A DNA stretch of 64,000 nucleotides from Microbacterium sp. SYP-A9085 (GTDB lineage Bacteria; Actinomycetota; Actinomycetes; Actinomycetales; Microbacteriaceae). The stretch lies in NCBI RefSeq assembly GCF_009649635.1, contig NZ_WJII01000001.1, forward strand, positions 310,001 through 374,000, in the 5' to 3' direction. The position numbers and the translations under genes were made by a program. Below, one piece after another: positions 53,511-62,785 of this stretch (the stretch's first letter is position 1; each line of letters starts with the position of its first letter). Below the pieces are notes generated by a model that was given only the letters and a program-made list of their open reading frames with translations, was not told the DNA's origin and made no database searches.

Positions 53511-54470
53511 ATGCCGCTGGATCGCGCGACGCGTGACCACCTCGAGCGCTCGGGGAGCCTGACCGCCCCCCGAGTGCACGAGGTGGGCGCGGCGCCCGCG
53601 CGGGCGGGGATGACCGCCCGCCAGCTCAGCGATCCGCCCGGTCCTGCCGTCGCACGGGTGGTCGACACGACCACCCGTGTCGACGGCGGCCGGATCACGC
53701 TGCGCTGGCTGCTTCCCCGCCGGGCCCAGGGCGCGCCGGCCCCCGCCGTGCTGGTCTACCTGCACGGCGGCGGGTGGGTGCTCGGCGAGCTGACCGGGTT
53801 CGAAGGAACCGCACGTCGGCTGGCCGTCGGCTGCGACTGCGAGGTCGTGGTCGTCGACTACCGGCTCGCCCCCGAGCATCCGTATCCGGCCGCGGTCGAC
53901 GACGCATGGCGGGCGCTGCTGGCCGTCCGCCAGGCGCGGCCGGGCCGGCGTCTCATCGTCGCCGGCGACAGCGCCGGCGGCAACCTTGCCGCCGCGCTCG
54001 CGCTGCGAGCGAAGGCCGCCGGGATCGAGCTGGCAGCCCAGGTCCTGATCTATCCGGTGGTGGACGCTGATTTCCATCGGCCGAGCTACCGGGATCCGCA
54101 GAACCAGCTGATGCTGGATGCCGCCGCGATGCGGTGGTTCTGGGACCAGTACGTCCCCGACGAGGCCGCACGCCGGCATCCCGACGCGGCGCCGCTGCAC
54201 GCCGCCGACCACCGCGGCCTCGCCCCGGCGATAGTGCTGACCGCCGAACACGACGTCCTCGTCGACGAGGGCGAGGCGTACGTCGCCGTGCTGCGGGCCG
54301 CCGGCGTGCCGGTGGCGCACCGGCGCTTCGCGGGACAGATGCACGGCTTCCTCGGGATGCCGAACCTGCCCGGCAGCGCCCGGGCCCTGGCCTTCATCGG
54401 CGAGCAGATCACCGCACTGCTCGCCGGCCGGCCTCTTGACGACGCGGGACAGGAAGGACACACACCGTGA
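53511..54470 (+). CDS. Alpha/beta-hydrolase esterase, hormone-sensitive-lipase family
   Basis: This 319-aa hydrolase has the oxyanion-hole motif HGGGW (85-89), nucleophile S154 in AGDSAGG, a late aspartate in EHDVLVDEG, and the histidine in MHGFLGM. These are marks of bacterial HSL-type carboxylesterases acting on short-chain or aryl esters. It starts 20 bases after the binding-protein gene and overlaps the amidase start by four bases. Hydrolysing an imported ester is the natural reading. Confidence 0.88.
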   Translation: MPLDRATRDHLERSGSLTAPRVHEVGAAPARAGMTARQLSDPPGPAVARVVDTTTRVDGGRITLRWLLPRRAQGAPAPAVLVYLHGGGWVLGELTGFEGTARRLAVGCDCEVVVVDYRLAPEHPYPAAVDDAWRALLAVRQARPGRRLIVAGDSAGGNLAAALALRAKAAGIELAAQVLIYPVVDADFHRPSYRDPQNQLMLDAAAMRWFWDQYVPDEAARRHPDAAPLHAADHRGLAPAIVLTAEHDVLVDEGEAYVAVLRAAGVPVAHRRFAGQMHGFLGMPNLPGSARALAFIGEQITALLAGRPLDDAGQEGHTP

Positions 54471-55882
54471 GCGAGCACACTGCGACGACGTCGTGGGCGA
54501 CGGCATCCGTGGCGGAGCAGTCGGCGGCGCTGCGCGCCGGACAGATCACCGCACGGGACCTGGTGGACGTGTACCTGGAGCGGATCGACCGCCTGAACCC
54601 GCAACTGAACGCCGTGGTCACCGTGGACGTCGACGGCGCCCGGCGCGCCGCGGACACCGCCGACGCCCGCCGTCGCGACGGCGGAGAGCACTCACCTCTG
54701 CTGGGCATCCCGTTCACGGTGAAGGACGCCATTGCCACCGCCGGCGTGCGCACGACCGCCGGTTCCGTGGCGCTGCGCGAGAACGTCCCGGCCGAGGACG
54801 CACCCGCCATCGGCCGGCTCCGCGATGCCGGCGCTGTTCTGCTCGGCAAGTCGAACCTGCCCCAGTGGTCGAGCAACATCCAGACCCGCAACGACCTGTT
54901 CGGCACGACGAGCAACCCGTGGGATCCCGCGCGCACGTCCGGTGGCTCGTCCGGCGGTGCCGCCGCGGCCGTCGCCGCGGGCCTGTCCGGATTCGACATC
55001 GGCAGCGACCTGGGCGGCTCCATCCGCATCCCCTCCCACTTCTGCGGCATCGGCGGGCACCGCCCGAGCGTCGGCCTGGTCCCGCAGCGCGGGTACATCG
55101 ACCACATCGGCGGCGGCACCACCGGCACCGACCTGAACGTGCTGGGCCCGATGGCCCGCAGCGTCGCGGACCTGCGGCTTATCCTGCTGGCTCTGGCAGG
55201 ACCCGACCCGCACGATGCCCCGGCGTGGCGGGTGGAGCTCCCCGCCGCGCGCCACCGCGACCCGCGCGAGTGGCGAGTCGGCGTGTGGCTCGACGACACC
55301 CCGGGCACGGTGCTCGACGACGACGTCCGGCTGCTCGTCGACCAGGCGGCAGCGGCGCTGGCGGCGGCGGGACCCCGCGTCACCACGCTGCGCCCGGCCG
55401 TGGACATCGACGCGAGCCGCGCGGTGTGCGCGGAGCTGATAGCGGCGGCGATCCTGCCCTCGCGCGATGCATCCGCCGTCGGAAGCGCGGCGGACAGCCA
55501 CCTGCGGTGGTTGCGCAACCGCGAGCGCGTCGCGCAGCTGCGGGCTGCGTGGCGGGCCTGGTTCGCCGAGTACGACGTGCTCATCTGCCCGGTGATGAGC
55601 GTGCCGGCGTTCCCGCACGACGACGGCGGCGGCATCGGCGAGCTGTCGCTGCGAGTGGGCGACCGCGACGTGTCGCACCGCGACTTGGCTCACGCGTGGA
55701 ACGCGCCGTCGGGGGTGGTCGGCCTTCCCTCGACGACGGTTCCGGTGGGCCTGACCCCGGACGGACTGCCCGTCGGGGTGCAGGTGATCGGCCCGTATCT
55801 GGAGGATCTGACGGCGCTGGCCGTCGCGGAACTGCTCGAGACGGCGACCGGTGGATACCGGGTGCCGCCGCTCGCGGTGTGA
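54467..55882 (+). CDS. Amidase signature family amidohydrolase
   Basis: This 471-aa enzyme has the Ser-cisSer-Lys triad: K86 in IPFTVKDAIA, S161 in the GGSSGG motif, and nucleophile S185 in DLGGSIRIPS. Members hydrolyse aliphatic or aromatic amides, ureido acids or Glu-tRNA; no GatB partner is near, so a catabolic role is likely. GTG 54467 overlaps the esterase stop. Receptor, esterase and amidase together suggest an amide- or ester-bearing substrate. Confidence 0.9.
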   Translation: MSEHTATTSWATASVAEQSAALRAGQITARDLVDVYLERIDRLNPQLNAVVTVDVDGARRAADTADARRRDGGEHSPLLGIPFTVKDAIATAGVRTTAGSVALRENVPAEDAPAIGRLRDAGAVLLGKSNLPQWSSNIQTRNDLFGTTSNPWDPARTSGGSSGGAAAAVAAGLSGFDIGSDLGGSIRIPSHFCGIGGHRPSVGLVPQRGYIDHIGGGTTGTDLNVLGPMARSVADLRLILLALAGPDPHDAPAWRVELPAARHRDPREWRVGVWLDDTPGTVLDDDVRLLVDQAAAALAAAGPRVTTLRPAVDIDASRAVCAELIAAAILPSRDASAVGSAADSHLRWLRNRERVAQLRAAWRAWFAEYDVLICPVMSVPAFPHDDGGGIGELSLRVGDRDVSHRDLAHAWNAPSGVVGLPSTTVPVGLTPDGLPVGVQVIGPYLEDLTALAVAELLETATGGYRVPPLAV

Positions 55883-55928
55883 CAGGTGGCATCCACCCTC
55901 CGGCGGTTTCCCCGATAGCGTGACGGGC

Positions 55929-56489
55929 ATGGTCCGACCCGCGCCTGATCCGCGCACGCACCCCTTGGGGGATCCGACGGCGGTGGTCCGCGAGCCGCTG
56001 CCCACCCGCTTCCCGCCGGAGGAGCACATCCCCGCGCTGGTCACGCTGCTGAACGGGATGCTGCTGTGGGGCGGATCGCGCATCTACCGCGCCCGCTTCG
56101 GGATCGGCGTGAACGAGTGGCGCATCCTCGGCGAGCTCAGCAACATCCCCGGCGCGACCGCCGCCCGGGCCGGGCGCGACCTCGGCGTCAACAAGGCCAT
56201 CGTCTCGCGCAGCATAGCGACGCTGCTGGAGAAGGGTCTGATCGTGCAGGAGGCGGCCGGGCGGGCGCGCCGCCTGTACCTGACCGGGGCCGGTGCGGCG
56301 CTGTTCGACGCGGTCAAGCCGGTCGCGGGCACACGCGAACAGCTCCTGCTCGACGGGTTCACCGAGCAGGAGGTGGCGCAGCTGCGGGCCGCGCTGGTGC
56401 GGATGGTCGCGAACGGGCAGGGCCTGCGCGCTTTCGACGACGGCATGATCGTCGGCGGCACAGGCCCCGGCCCGGACGCGCAGGGCTAG
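55929..56489 (+). CDS. MarR-family transcriptional regulator
   Basis: This 186-aa protein has a MarR winged helix: WRILGELSNIPGATAARAGRDLGVNKAIVSRSIATLLEKGLIVQEAAGRARRLYLTGAG-type layout at residues about 60-120. The start is ATG 55929, or GTG 55920; ribosome sites are weak. It converges on the SDR gene with a four-base overlap. Its likely target is the perfect palindrome at 57342 between the SDR and the monooxygenase genes. Confidence 0.83.
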   Translation: MVRPAPDPRTHPLGDPTAVVREPLPTRFPPEEHIPALVTLLNGMLLWGGSRIYRARFGIGVNEWRILGELSNIPGATAARAGRDLGVNKAIVSRSIATLLEKGLIVQEAAGRARRLYLTGAGAALFDAVKPVAGTREQLLLDGFTEQEVAQLRAALVRMVANGQGLRAFDDGMIVGGTGPGPDAQG

Positions 56490-57292
56490 GAGCGCGGGAT
56501 CACGGCGAGGCGCGCCGCGGCCCCCATCCCGCCGTCGATGCGGTAGGTGGCGCCGGTGATGTAGCCGGCCTCGTCCGACAGCAGGAACGTGACGAGGTTC
56601 GAGATCTCGTCGGCCTCCGCGGGACGGCCCAGCGGAATGGCGGCGGCCATGCGGCGCCCGTCCGCGTCGGGGTCGGCGGGGTTGCGCTGCCGGCGGATCT
56701 CCGTCATCATCCCGGTGTCCACCGGACCGGGATGGATCGAGTTGACGCGGACGCCGCGGGCCGACGATTCGAGGGCGGCGACCTTGGTCAGGCCCGCCAC
56801 GCCGTGCTTGGAGCTGTCGTACGCGGCGGTGCCGAGCGTGGACTCCAGGCCCGCGATCGACGAGGTGTTCACGACGGCGCCGCGACCCTTCGCGTACAGC
56901 ACCGGCAGCACGTGCTTGAGGCCGAGGAACGAGCCGACGAGGTTCACGTCGATCACGCGCCGGAACTCCTCCTCCGACAGGTCCACGAGCGGCGTCATCG
57001 TCCCCACGATGCCGGCGTTGTTGAAGAAGGCGTCAATCGTCCCGAAGCGCGCGAGCGCCTCGGCGACGTAGGCGGCGACCTCGGTCTCGTTCGTAGTGTC
57101 GGCGGCGAAGGCGTGGACGTTCTCGCCCGACGGGTCCGTCTCGCGGGCGACGCGCGCGACGGCATCCGCGGCGCGGTCGACCGCGAGCACCCGCATGCCC
57201 TCGGCGGCCAGGCGTCTGACGACCGCGGATCCGATCCCACCGGCCGCGCCGGTGACGATGGCGACTCTGCTGCGAAGCTCCGGATACGGCAT
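56486..57292 (-). CDS. Short-chain dehydrogenase/reductase
   Basis: This 268-aa NAD(P)-dependent SDR has the cofactor motif VTGAAGGIGSAV (residues 13-24), FNNAGIVG, catalytic serine in NTSSIAG and YDSSK as the YxxxK pair. The acidic VDRAADA after strand 2 favours NAD. It diverges from the Baeyer-Villiger-type monooxygenase gene. An SDR making a ketone for the monooxygenase is a common pairing, as in cyclic alcohol or steroid degradation. Confidence 0.88.
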   Translation of the reverse strand: MPYPELRSRVAIVTGAAGGIGSAVVRRLAAEGMRVLAVDRAADAVARVARETDPSGENVHAFAADTTNETEVAAYVAEALARFGTIDAFFNNAGIVGTMTPLVDLSEEEFRRVIDVNLVGSFLGLKHVLPVLYAKGRGAVVNTSSIAGLESTLGTAAYDSSKHGVAGLTKVAALESSARGVRVNSIHPGPVDTGMMTEIRRQRNPADPDADGRRMAAAIPLGRPAEADEISNLVTFLLSDEAGYITGATYRIDGGMGAAARLAVIPRS

Positions 57293-57341
57293 GTGCGTCC
57301 TCCTCGACGCTCTTCCGCGACGCGGTGCGCGCCGTGGAAAC

Positions 57342-57363
57342 TAATGTTGATATATCAACATTA
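57342..57363. promoter_or_regulatory. Perfect 22-bp palindrome, probable MarR operator
   Basis: The 22 bases from 57342 to 57363 form a perfect palindrome centred on TTGATATATCAA. It lies between the divergent SDR (start 57292) and monooxygenase (start 57425) genes. The TTGATATATCAA core resembles MarR-family sites, and a MarR gene is adjacent. Confidence 0.7.
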
Positions 57364-57424
57364 CCGCTCTATGCTCGCAATGGCACCGCCCGATGCGCGT
57401 GTTCCGCGTCTTCGAAGGAGAAGC

Positions 57425-59050
57425 ATGTCTGCACCCGACGGCTCCGCCGACCCCCAGTCCCCGCTCGACGTCGTCGTGATCGGCGCCGGATTCGGCGGGC
57501 TGTACGCGACCTATCGGCTGGCGGCGTCGGGACGCCGGTTCCGCGTGTTCGAGAAGGCCCCGGATGTCGGCGGCACGTGGTTCTACAACCGCTACCCCGG
57601 CGCCCGGTGCGACGTGGACAGCCTCCAGTACTCGTATTCGTTCTCGGACGACCTGCAGCAGGAGTGGGAGTGGACGGAGCGGTTCGCGGGGCAGCCCGAG
57701 ATCCTGCGGTACATCCGCCATGTCGCACAGCGCTTCGACCTGTACCGGCACATCTCGTTCGACACCCGCGTGACGTCGGTGGTGTGGGATGACGCGGCCC
57801 GGTGCTGGGAGGTGTCCACCGATCGGGGCGACACGGTCCGGGCGACGTGGGTGGTCACCGCGGTCGGATGCCTGTCGACGCCGAAGGAGCCCGAGATCGA
57901 CGGGCTCGCCGACTTCGCCGGCGAGAGCTACTACACGAACAGCTGGCCGCACGACGAACCCGACTTCCGCGGCAAGCGCGTGGGCGTGATCGGCACGGGA
58001 TCCTCCGGCATCCAGTCCATCCCGCTGATCGCCGAGACCGCGGCCGAAGTCACCGTCTACCAGCGCACTCCCGCGTACACGATGCCGGCGATGAACCGTC
58101 CGCTCGAACCGGACGAGGTCGTCGCGCACAAGGCGCAGTACGCGCAGCACCGGGCGCAGGAGCGCGGATCGCGCAGCGGCACGCTCGTCGTGGGGCACAC
58201 CGATCCCGCGCTCGCGGCGAGCGACCAGGAGCGCCGCCGCCGCTTCGAGGAGTGCTGGCGCGCGGGAAGCTTCGGCTGCGCGCTCGTGTCGTTCTCCGAC
58301 ATCGTCACGCACCGCGACGCCAACGACCATCTCGTGGACTTCCTGCAGGAGAAAGTGCACGCGATCGTCGAGGACCAGGAGGTGGCGTCCGCCCTCGCGT
58401 CGTGGGAGTACCCGTTCGGGTCGCGCCGCGTGTGCCTGGACACGGACTACTACGCGACGTTCAACGCGCCGCACGTGCACCTGGTCGACGTGAAGCGGGA
58501 TCCGATCATCGCGGTGACCCCGGGCGGCGTGCGGACGCAGTCCGGCGAGCGCGCGCACGACGTGATCGTGTACGCGACCGGGTTCGACGCCTTCACCGGG
58601 ACGCTGTTCCGGCTCGGGATCCGCGGTCGCGACGGCGTGCGCCTGGCGGATGCGTGGGCGGACGGGCCGCGCACCTACCTGGGCCTTCAGACGGCCGGGT
58701 TCCCGAACCTCTTCGTCGTCGTCGGCCCGCAGAGCCCGTCGCTGGTGGTGAATGTCGTGCGCGCGATCGAACAGCACGTGGACTGGATCATGGACGCGCT
58801 CGACCACGCCGACGCGCACGGCATCGGCGTGGTCGAGGCGGACCCCGCGGCGCAGGACGACTGGGTCGACCACGTCGCCGAGGTAGGGCACGCGACGCTG
58901 TACCCGGTGGCGGACTCGTACATGACGAACGCGAACATCCCCGGCAAGCCGCGCGTGTTCATGCCGTACCTGGGCGGCTTCGGCGCGTACGGCGAGCGCA
59001 TAGCGCAGGTCGCCGCCCAGGGGTATCCCGGGTTCGTTCTCTCCGCGTGA
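57425..59050 (+). CDS. Baeyer-Villiger-type flavin monooxygenase
   Basis: This 541-aa protein has two Rossmann motifs, VIGAGFGGL (18-26) and VIGTGSSGI (188-196), flanking a Baeyer-Villiger fingerprint at 164-175. The fingerprint reads FAGESYYTNSWP, so the usual histidine of FxGxxxHxxxW is tyrosine (Y170). The N-terminal GGTWFYNRYPGARCD segment is typical of cyclohexanone-monooxygenase relatives. These enzymes insert oxygen beside a ketone, giving an ester or lactone. ATG 57425 follows AAGGAG; the frame is open far upstream only by chance. Confidence 0.87.
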   Translation: MSAPDGSADPQSPLDVVVIGAGFGGLYATYRLAASGRRFRVFEKAPDVGGTWFYNRYPGARCDVDSLQYSYSFSDDLQQEWEWTERFAGQPEILRYIRHVAQRFDLYRHISFDTRVTSVVWDDAARCWEVSTDRGDTVRATWVVTAVGCLSTPKEPEIDGLADFAGESYYTNSWPHDEPDFRGKRVGVIGTGSSGIQSIPLIAETAAEVTVYQRTPAYTMPAMNRPLEPDEVVAHKAQYAQHRAQERGSRSGTLVVGHTDPALAASDQERRRRFEECWRAGSFGCALVSFSDIVTHRDANDHLVDFLQEKVHAIVEDQEVASALASWEYPFGSRRVCLDTDYYATFNAPHVHLVDVKRDPIIAVTPGGVRTQSGERAHDVIVYATGFDAFTGTLFRLGIRGRDGVRLADAWADGPRTYLGLQTAGFPNLFVVVGPQSPSLVVNVVRAIEQHVDWIMDALDHADAHGIGVVEADPAAQDDWVDHVAEVGHATLYPVADSYMTNANIPGKPRVFMPYLGGFGAYGERIAQVAAQGYPGFVLSA

Positions 59051-59069
59051 GCGCGGACGCGGAGCCCGG

Positions 59070-60083
59070 CTATACCAGCCGGTTCTTGAACGACATCGAC
59101 TCGGTGAGCTCGGGATCGTCCACGACCACCCCGGAGAGGATGTCGTCGATCGCCTGACGGGTCTGGGCGTCCAGCGTCACACCCGACGCCTTCACCGTGT
59201 CGCTGAGCTGTTCCGGGCGTGAGGCGCCCACGATGGCGGAGGCGACGCCGGGATTCTGCAGCACCCAGGCGATGGCCAGCTGCGGCATGGTTAGGCCCAC
59301 GCGCTCGGCGACGGGTCGCAGCGCCTGCACGGCCGTCAGCGTCCGCTCCCCCATGAACCGCTCCAGGAACCGCGCGCCCTCCTGGGACTCCGCAGCGCGA
59401 GACCCCGCCGGGACAGGTCGCCCTGGGACATACTTTCCGCTGAGGACGCCCTGCGCCATCGGCGAGAAGACGAGCTGGGAGACGCCGATCTCCGCGCTGG
59501 TCGGGATGATCCTCCCCTCGATCACCCGCCACAGCATCGAGTACTGGGTCTGGCTGGAGATGAGCCGGACGCCGAGCTCCTTCGCCAGCGCATGGCCCTC
59601 GCGAAGCTGCTCGGCCGTCCACTCGGACACCCCGACATAGAGCACTTTTCCCTGCCGGACGAGGTCCGCGAACGCCTGCATCGTCTCCTCCAGCGGCGTC
59701 CCGTAGTCGAACCGGTGCGCCTGGTAGAGGTCCACGTAGTCCGTGCCCAGTCGCCGCAACGACCCGGCGATCGACTCCATGATGTGTTTCCGGCTCAGGC
59801 CGGTGTCGTTGGGCCCGAGGCGACCGGTCGGGAAATAGACCTTCGTGAAGATCTCCAGGGATTCCCGCCGCCGGCCGGCCAAGGCGCCTCCCAGCACCGC
59901 CTCCGCGCGACCGTTCGCATAGTTGTCGGAGGTGTCGAACGTGGTGATCCCCGCATCGAGCGCCGCATGCACGGTGCGGGTGGCGACCTCGTCACCGACC
60001 TGCGAGCCATGCGTGATCCAGTTGCCGTAAGTGATCTCGGAGACCTTGAGTCCGGAATCGCCGAGGTATCGATAAGTGACCAT
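59070..60083 (-). CDS. Aldo/keto reductase
   Basis: This 337-aa NADPH-dependent oxidoreductase has the tetrad in FDTSDNYANGRAE (Asp and Tyr), IFTKVYF (Lys) and LYQAHRFD (His). It resembles the potassium-channel beta-subunit/YghZ branch of the family. GAS-RPEQL near residue 295 is the NADP-phosphate region. It lies downstream of the oligopeptide-type binding protein, after a hairpin, and may be transcribed separately. The substrate is unknown. Confidence 0.87.
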   Translation of the reverse strand: MVTYRYLGDSGLKVSEITYGNWITHGSQVGDEVATRTVHAALDAGITTFDTSDNYANGRAEAVLGGALAGRRRESLEIFTKVYFPTGRLGPNDTGLSRKHIMESIAGSLRRLGTDYVDLYQAHRFDYGTPLEETMQAFADLVRQGKVLYVGVSEWTAEQLREGHALAKELGVRLISSQTQYSMLWRVIEGRIIPTSAEIGVSQLVFSPMAQGVLSGKYVPGRPVPAGSRAAESQEGARFLERFMGERTLTAVQALRPVAERVGLTMPQLAIAWVLQNPGVASAIVGASRPEQLSDTVKASGVTLDAQTRQAIDDILSGVVVDDPELTESMSFKNRLV

Positions 60084-60140
60084 GAGAACGCCGAGGGGCG
60101 ATCACATCCTTTCCGTGGGGAGTTGCATCGGCGCAGATGC

Positions 60141-60178
60141 CGGTGGGTGCCCGGGCTGTGGCACCCGGGCACCCACCG
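60141..60178 (-). terminator. Hairpin after the peptide-type binding-protein gene
   Basis: CGGTGGGTGCCCGGG (60141-60155) pairs perfectly with 60164-60178. It lies 14 bases after the binding-protein stop and before the aldo/keto reductase start, acting as terminator or attenuator. Confidence 0.75.
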
Positions 60179-60191
60179 TTACGCCGATGCG

Positions 60192-61775
60192 TCAGCGGCG
60201 CGTGAGGTAGACCCCGCCGAGCTCCAGCTGGTTGGCGGGCGAGAACGACCATCCCTGGACGGCATCGCTGAGGGCGAACCGCCCGATCTTCGTGTACAGA
60301 CCGGTCATCCACGAGTTGTCGATGAGCGCCGCGCTGAATCCGGCGTTGGCCGACGAGATCTCGTCCGGGGTGAGCGCGTCGCGTGCGGCGTCCAGCGCCG
60401 CGCGGTAGTCCGCGGGAACGCCCTTGCCGAACCACCAATAGTTGTTCTCTCCGCCGCTGAATCCGCGGTTCGTCGCGAGGCTCGCGACGCTGCGGAACGG
60501 GTTCACCGTCGGGAACATCGCGACCTGCGCCTTTCCGTCACGCAGCAGCGTGGCGAACGTGGCCTGGTCCATGTTCTCCAGCTTGAGGTCGAAGCCGACG
60601 GCGGCCAGATCCGCCTGGATGATCGTCAGACCCTGCGCGACACCCGTCGACGGGGTCGAGGGCGCCACAGCCGTCGTCGTCGCGCAGGATGCGGCGATGC
60701 CCTTTGCTGCGGCATCGGCGTCGTACCCGACCTTCTTGAAGAGCGCTTCGTCGAACGCGGGGGAAGAGGGCGGGAAGGGCCCCGGGACGACCTGTCCGGA
60801 CTCGCCCTGGATGCTGCGCAGCACCTTCTCGCGGTCGATGGCACGGATCACGGCCTGGCGGCAGTCGACGTCGTCGAAGGGCGCCATCGTGGGATTGACG
60901 TAGAAGAGCATCGTCTCCGCCGACGGCGACGCATCGATCAGCTGGAACGAGTCCTTCAGCTGAGCGTCGTAGCGCAGCTCCTGCCAGACGGTTCCGTCGA
61001 GGTCTCCGGACTGCAGCGCGGAGACCATGCCGTCCTGGTCGCTGAAGAACCGGTAGACGACCTCGTCCAGATACGGCTGCTTCGGATCGTAGTAGTTCGG
61101 GTTCGGCACCAGGGTCAGTTCGGTGCCCGGGGTGTAGGACTTGACCATGAAGGGACCCGAGCCGGCCGCCCGGGTCTTCAGGGCGTCGGGGTTGTTCTTT
61201 GCCGCCTCCACGACGGGGAAGTAGAACATCCAGTCCAGGACGCGATCCTCGTTGGTGGGTTCGGTGAAGTCGACGCGCACGGTGCGCTCGTCCACTGCCG
61301 TCGCGGAGTCGATGAACGACGCCACACCGGCCTGCGTGAGGGCGATCTTCGGATCCTTCGCCCGCGCCACGCCGGCGACGACATCCCCGGCCGTGACGGG
61401 CGTGCCGTCGGCGAAGCCGGCCTCGCGCAGCGTGACCGTCACCGATCGGTGATCCTCGGCGATCTTCCATTCGGTTGCCAGGTCGGGCTCGGGCTTCAGG
61501 TCCGGCGTGTACCGGATCAGATTCGAGTAGAGCGCCTTCGTGACGATGTAGTTCTGGTTGGTGCCGTTGAACGGATCGAAGTCAAGGAGCTGGAGTCCGA
61601 CGCCGAGGGTGAGCGTGCCGCCCTTGACCGGATCTCCGGTTGCCGCCGGTTCGCTCGGGCCGGCGGTCCCGCACGCGGTGAGGACGACGGCGACCGCTGC
61701 GGCCAGGGCGATGCCGGCGAGGTGTCGGGCCCGCCGTGCGCGTGGCACGCGGATTGTCGGTGGCGCTGTGTGCAT
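60192..61775 (-). CDS. Oligopeptide/nickel-type ABC substrate-binding lipoprotein
   Basis: This 527-aa precursor has an Arg-rich signal peptide with lipobox LTAC and the SBP_bac_5 fold (KGGTLTLGVGLQLLDFDP, LATEWKIAEDHRSVTVTLREAGFADGTPVTAGDVV, FDDVDCRQAVIRAIDREKVL). Members bind peptides, opines, sugars or metals. In this operon the receptor gene follows the ATPase and permease genes. The ligand is not evident; neighbouring redox enzymes hint at a ketone- or alcohol-bearing compound. Confidence 0.87.
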   Translation of the reverse strand: MHTAPPTIRVPRARRARHLAGIALAAAVAVVLTACGTAGPSEPAATGDPVKGGTLTLGVGLQLLDFDPFNGTNQNYIVTKALYSNLIRYTPDLKPEPDLATEWKIAEDHRSVTVTLREAGFADGTPVTAGDVVAGVARAKDPKIALTQAGVASFIDSATAVDERTVRVDFTEPTNEDRVLDWMFYFPVVEAAKNNPDALKTRAAGSGPFMVKSYTPGTELTLVPNPNYYDPKQPYLDEVVYRFFSDQDGMVSALQSGDLDGTVWQELRYDAQLKDSFQLIDASPSAETMLFYVNPTMAPFDDVDCRQAVIRAIDREKVLRSIQGESGQVVPGPFPPSSPAFDEALFKKVGYDADAAAKGIAASCATTTAVAPSTPSTGVAQGLTIIQADLAAVGFDLKLENMDQATFATLLRDGKAQVAMFPTVNPFRSVASLATNRGFSGGENNYWWFGKGVPADYRAALDAARDALTPDEISSANAGFSAALIDNSWMTGLYTKIGRFALSDAVQGWSFSPANQLELGGVYLTRR

Positions 61776-61837
61776 GGTGTTCTCCTATCGGTGGGTGGTG
61801 CGCGGGTGCTTCGCCGCACATCGCGGGGACGACGACG

Positions 61838-62785
61838 TCATTTCAGGCGGATCCGTGGATCCAGAACCGCGTAGAGGACGTCGATGACGAGATTGATGAC
61901 GAGGAAGACGACGACGACGAACATGATCGTCGCCTGCAGGATCGCGTAATCCCGCTCGGCGACGGCGTTGAACAGCAGACGCCCGATTCCCGAGTAGGAG
62001 AACAGCACCTCGATGACCACGGCGCCGCCCAGCAACGACCCCAGCTGCAGTCCGCCGACCGTCAGGGCGGGCAGGAGCGAGTTGCGCATCGCATGCCGGA
62101 CCACCACACGCGTCGGGGAGGCACCCTTCGAGCGCGCGGTCCGGATGTAGTCGCTTTCCATCACCTCGGACAGCGATGCAGCGACGAAGCGGGCGAGCAC
62201 ACCCCCGGAGTAGACGCCGAGCGCGAGCGCCGGCAGGATCATGTTGCGCAGAGCACCCGCTGGGTCCTCCCACACGGGGACGAAACGTGATGCCGCCGGG
62301 AGGGCGCGCAGGCCGACGCTGAACGCGATGACCAGGAGCAGGCCCATCCAGAACGGCGGTGTGGCAAGGCTCAGCGAGAGCCATCCCTTCACGATCCGGC
62401 CTCCGGCGGCGCGTGGGGCGAGCGCGGCGATCATGCCCAGGGGAATCGCCACGGCGACGGTGATCAGCATGGCGAGCACCGCGAGCTGGGCGGTGGCGGG
62501 GATCGCACCGGCGAGGATCTGCGTCACCGGGAATCCCGATGTGCTCGATGTTCCGAGGTCCCCTTGAAGCGTGTGCGTGAGCCACGTGAGGAACTGGAGG
62601 TGCACCGGTTGATCCAGCCCGAGTCGTTCGCGGATCGCGGCGATCTGCTCCGGTGTCGCATCAAGCCCGCCCAGCACCGTCGTCGGATCGCCGGGGAGCG
62701 CGTAGACGACGGCCCACACCGCGATGGCCGCCAGGGCGAGCACCGGCAGGAACTGGCCGAGTCGACGCAGCAGGAACCCGGTCAT
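61838..62785 (-). CDS. Oligopeptide-type ABC permease, DppB family
   Basis: This 315-aa permease has six helices with the DppB N-terminal pattern (RRLGQFLPVLALAAIAVWAVVYALPGDP) and the EAA loop DYIRTARSKGASPTRVVVRHAMRNSLLPALT. ATG 62785 overlaps the DppC-type stop by four bases. A 62-base gap separates it from the binding-protein gene. Confidence 0.89.
   Translation of the reverse strand: MTGFLLRRLGQFLPVLALAAIAVWAVVYALPGDPTTVLGGLDATPEQIAAIRERLGLDQPVHLQFLTWLTHTLQGDLGTSSTSGFPVTQILAGAIPATAQLAVLAMLITVAVAIPLGMIAALAPRAAGGRIVKGWLSLSLATPPFWMGLLLVIAFSVGLRALPAASRFVPVWEDPAGALRNMILPALALGVYSGGVLARFVAASLSEVMESDYIRTARSKGASPTRVVVRHAMRNSLLPALTVGGLQLGSLLGGAVVIEVLFSYSGIGRLLFNAVAERDYAILQATIMFVVVVFLVINLVIDVLYAVLDPRIRLK

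Noticed and set aside
51938..53698. 586-codon minus-strand frame opposite the second receptor gene
   Set aside because: It is complementary to a well-supported lipoprotein gene and has shadow composition.
56066..57424. Upstream extension of the monooxygenase frame across the MarR and SDR genes
   Set aside because: Low-complexity shadow translation; the flavin motif begins directly after ATG 57425, which has a good ribosome site.
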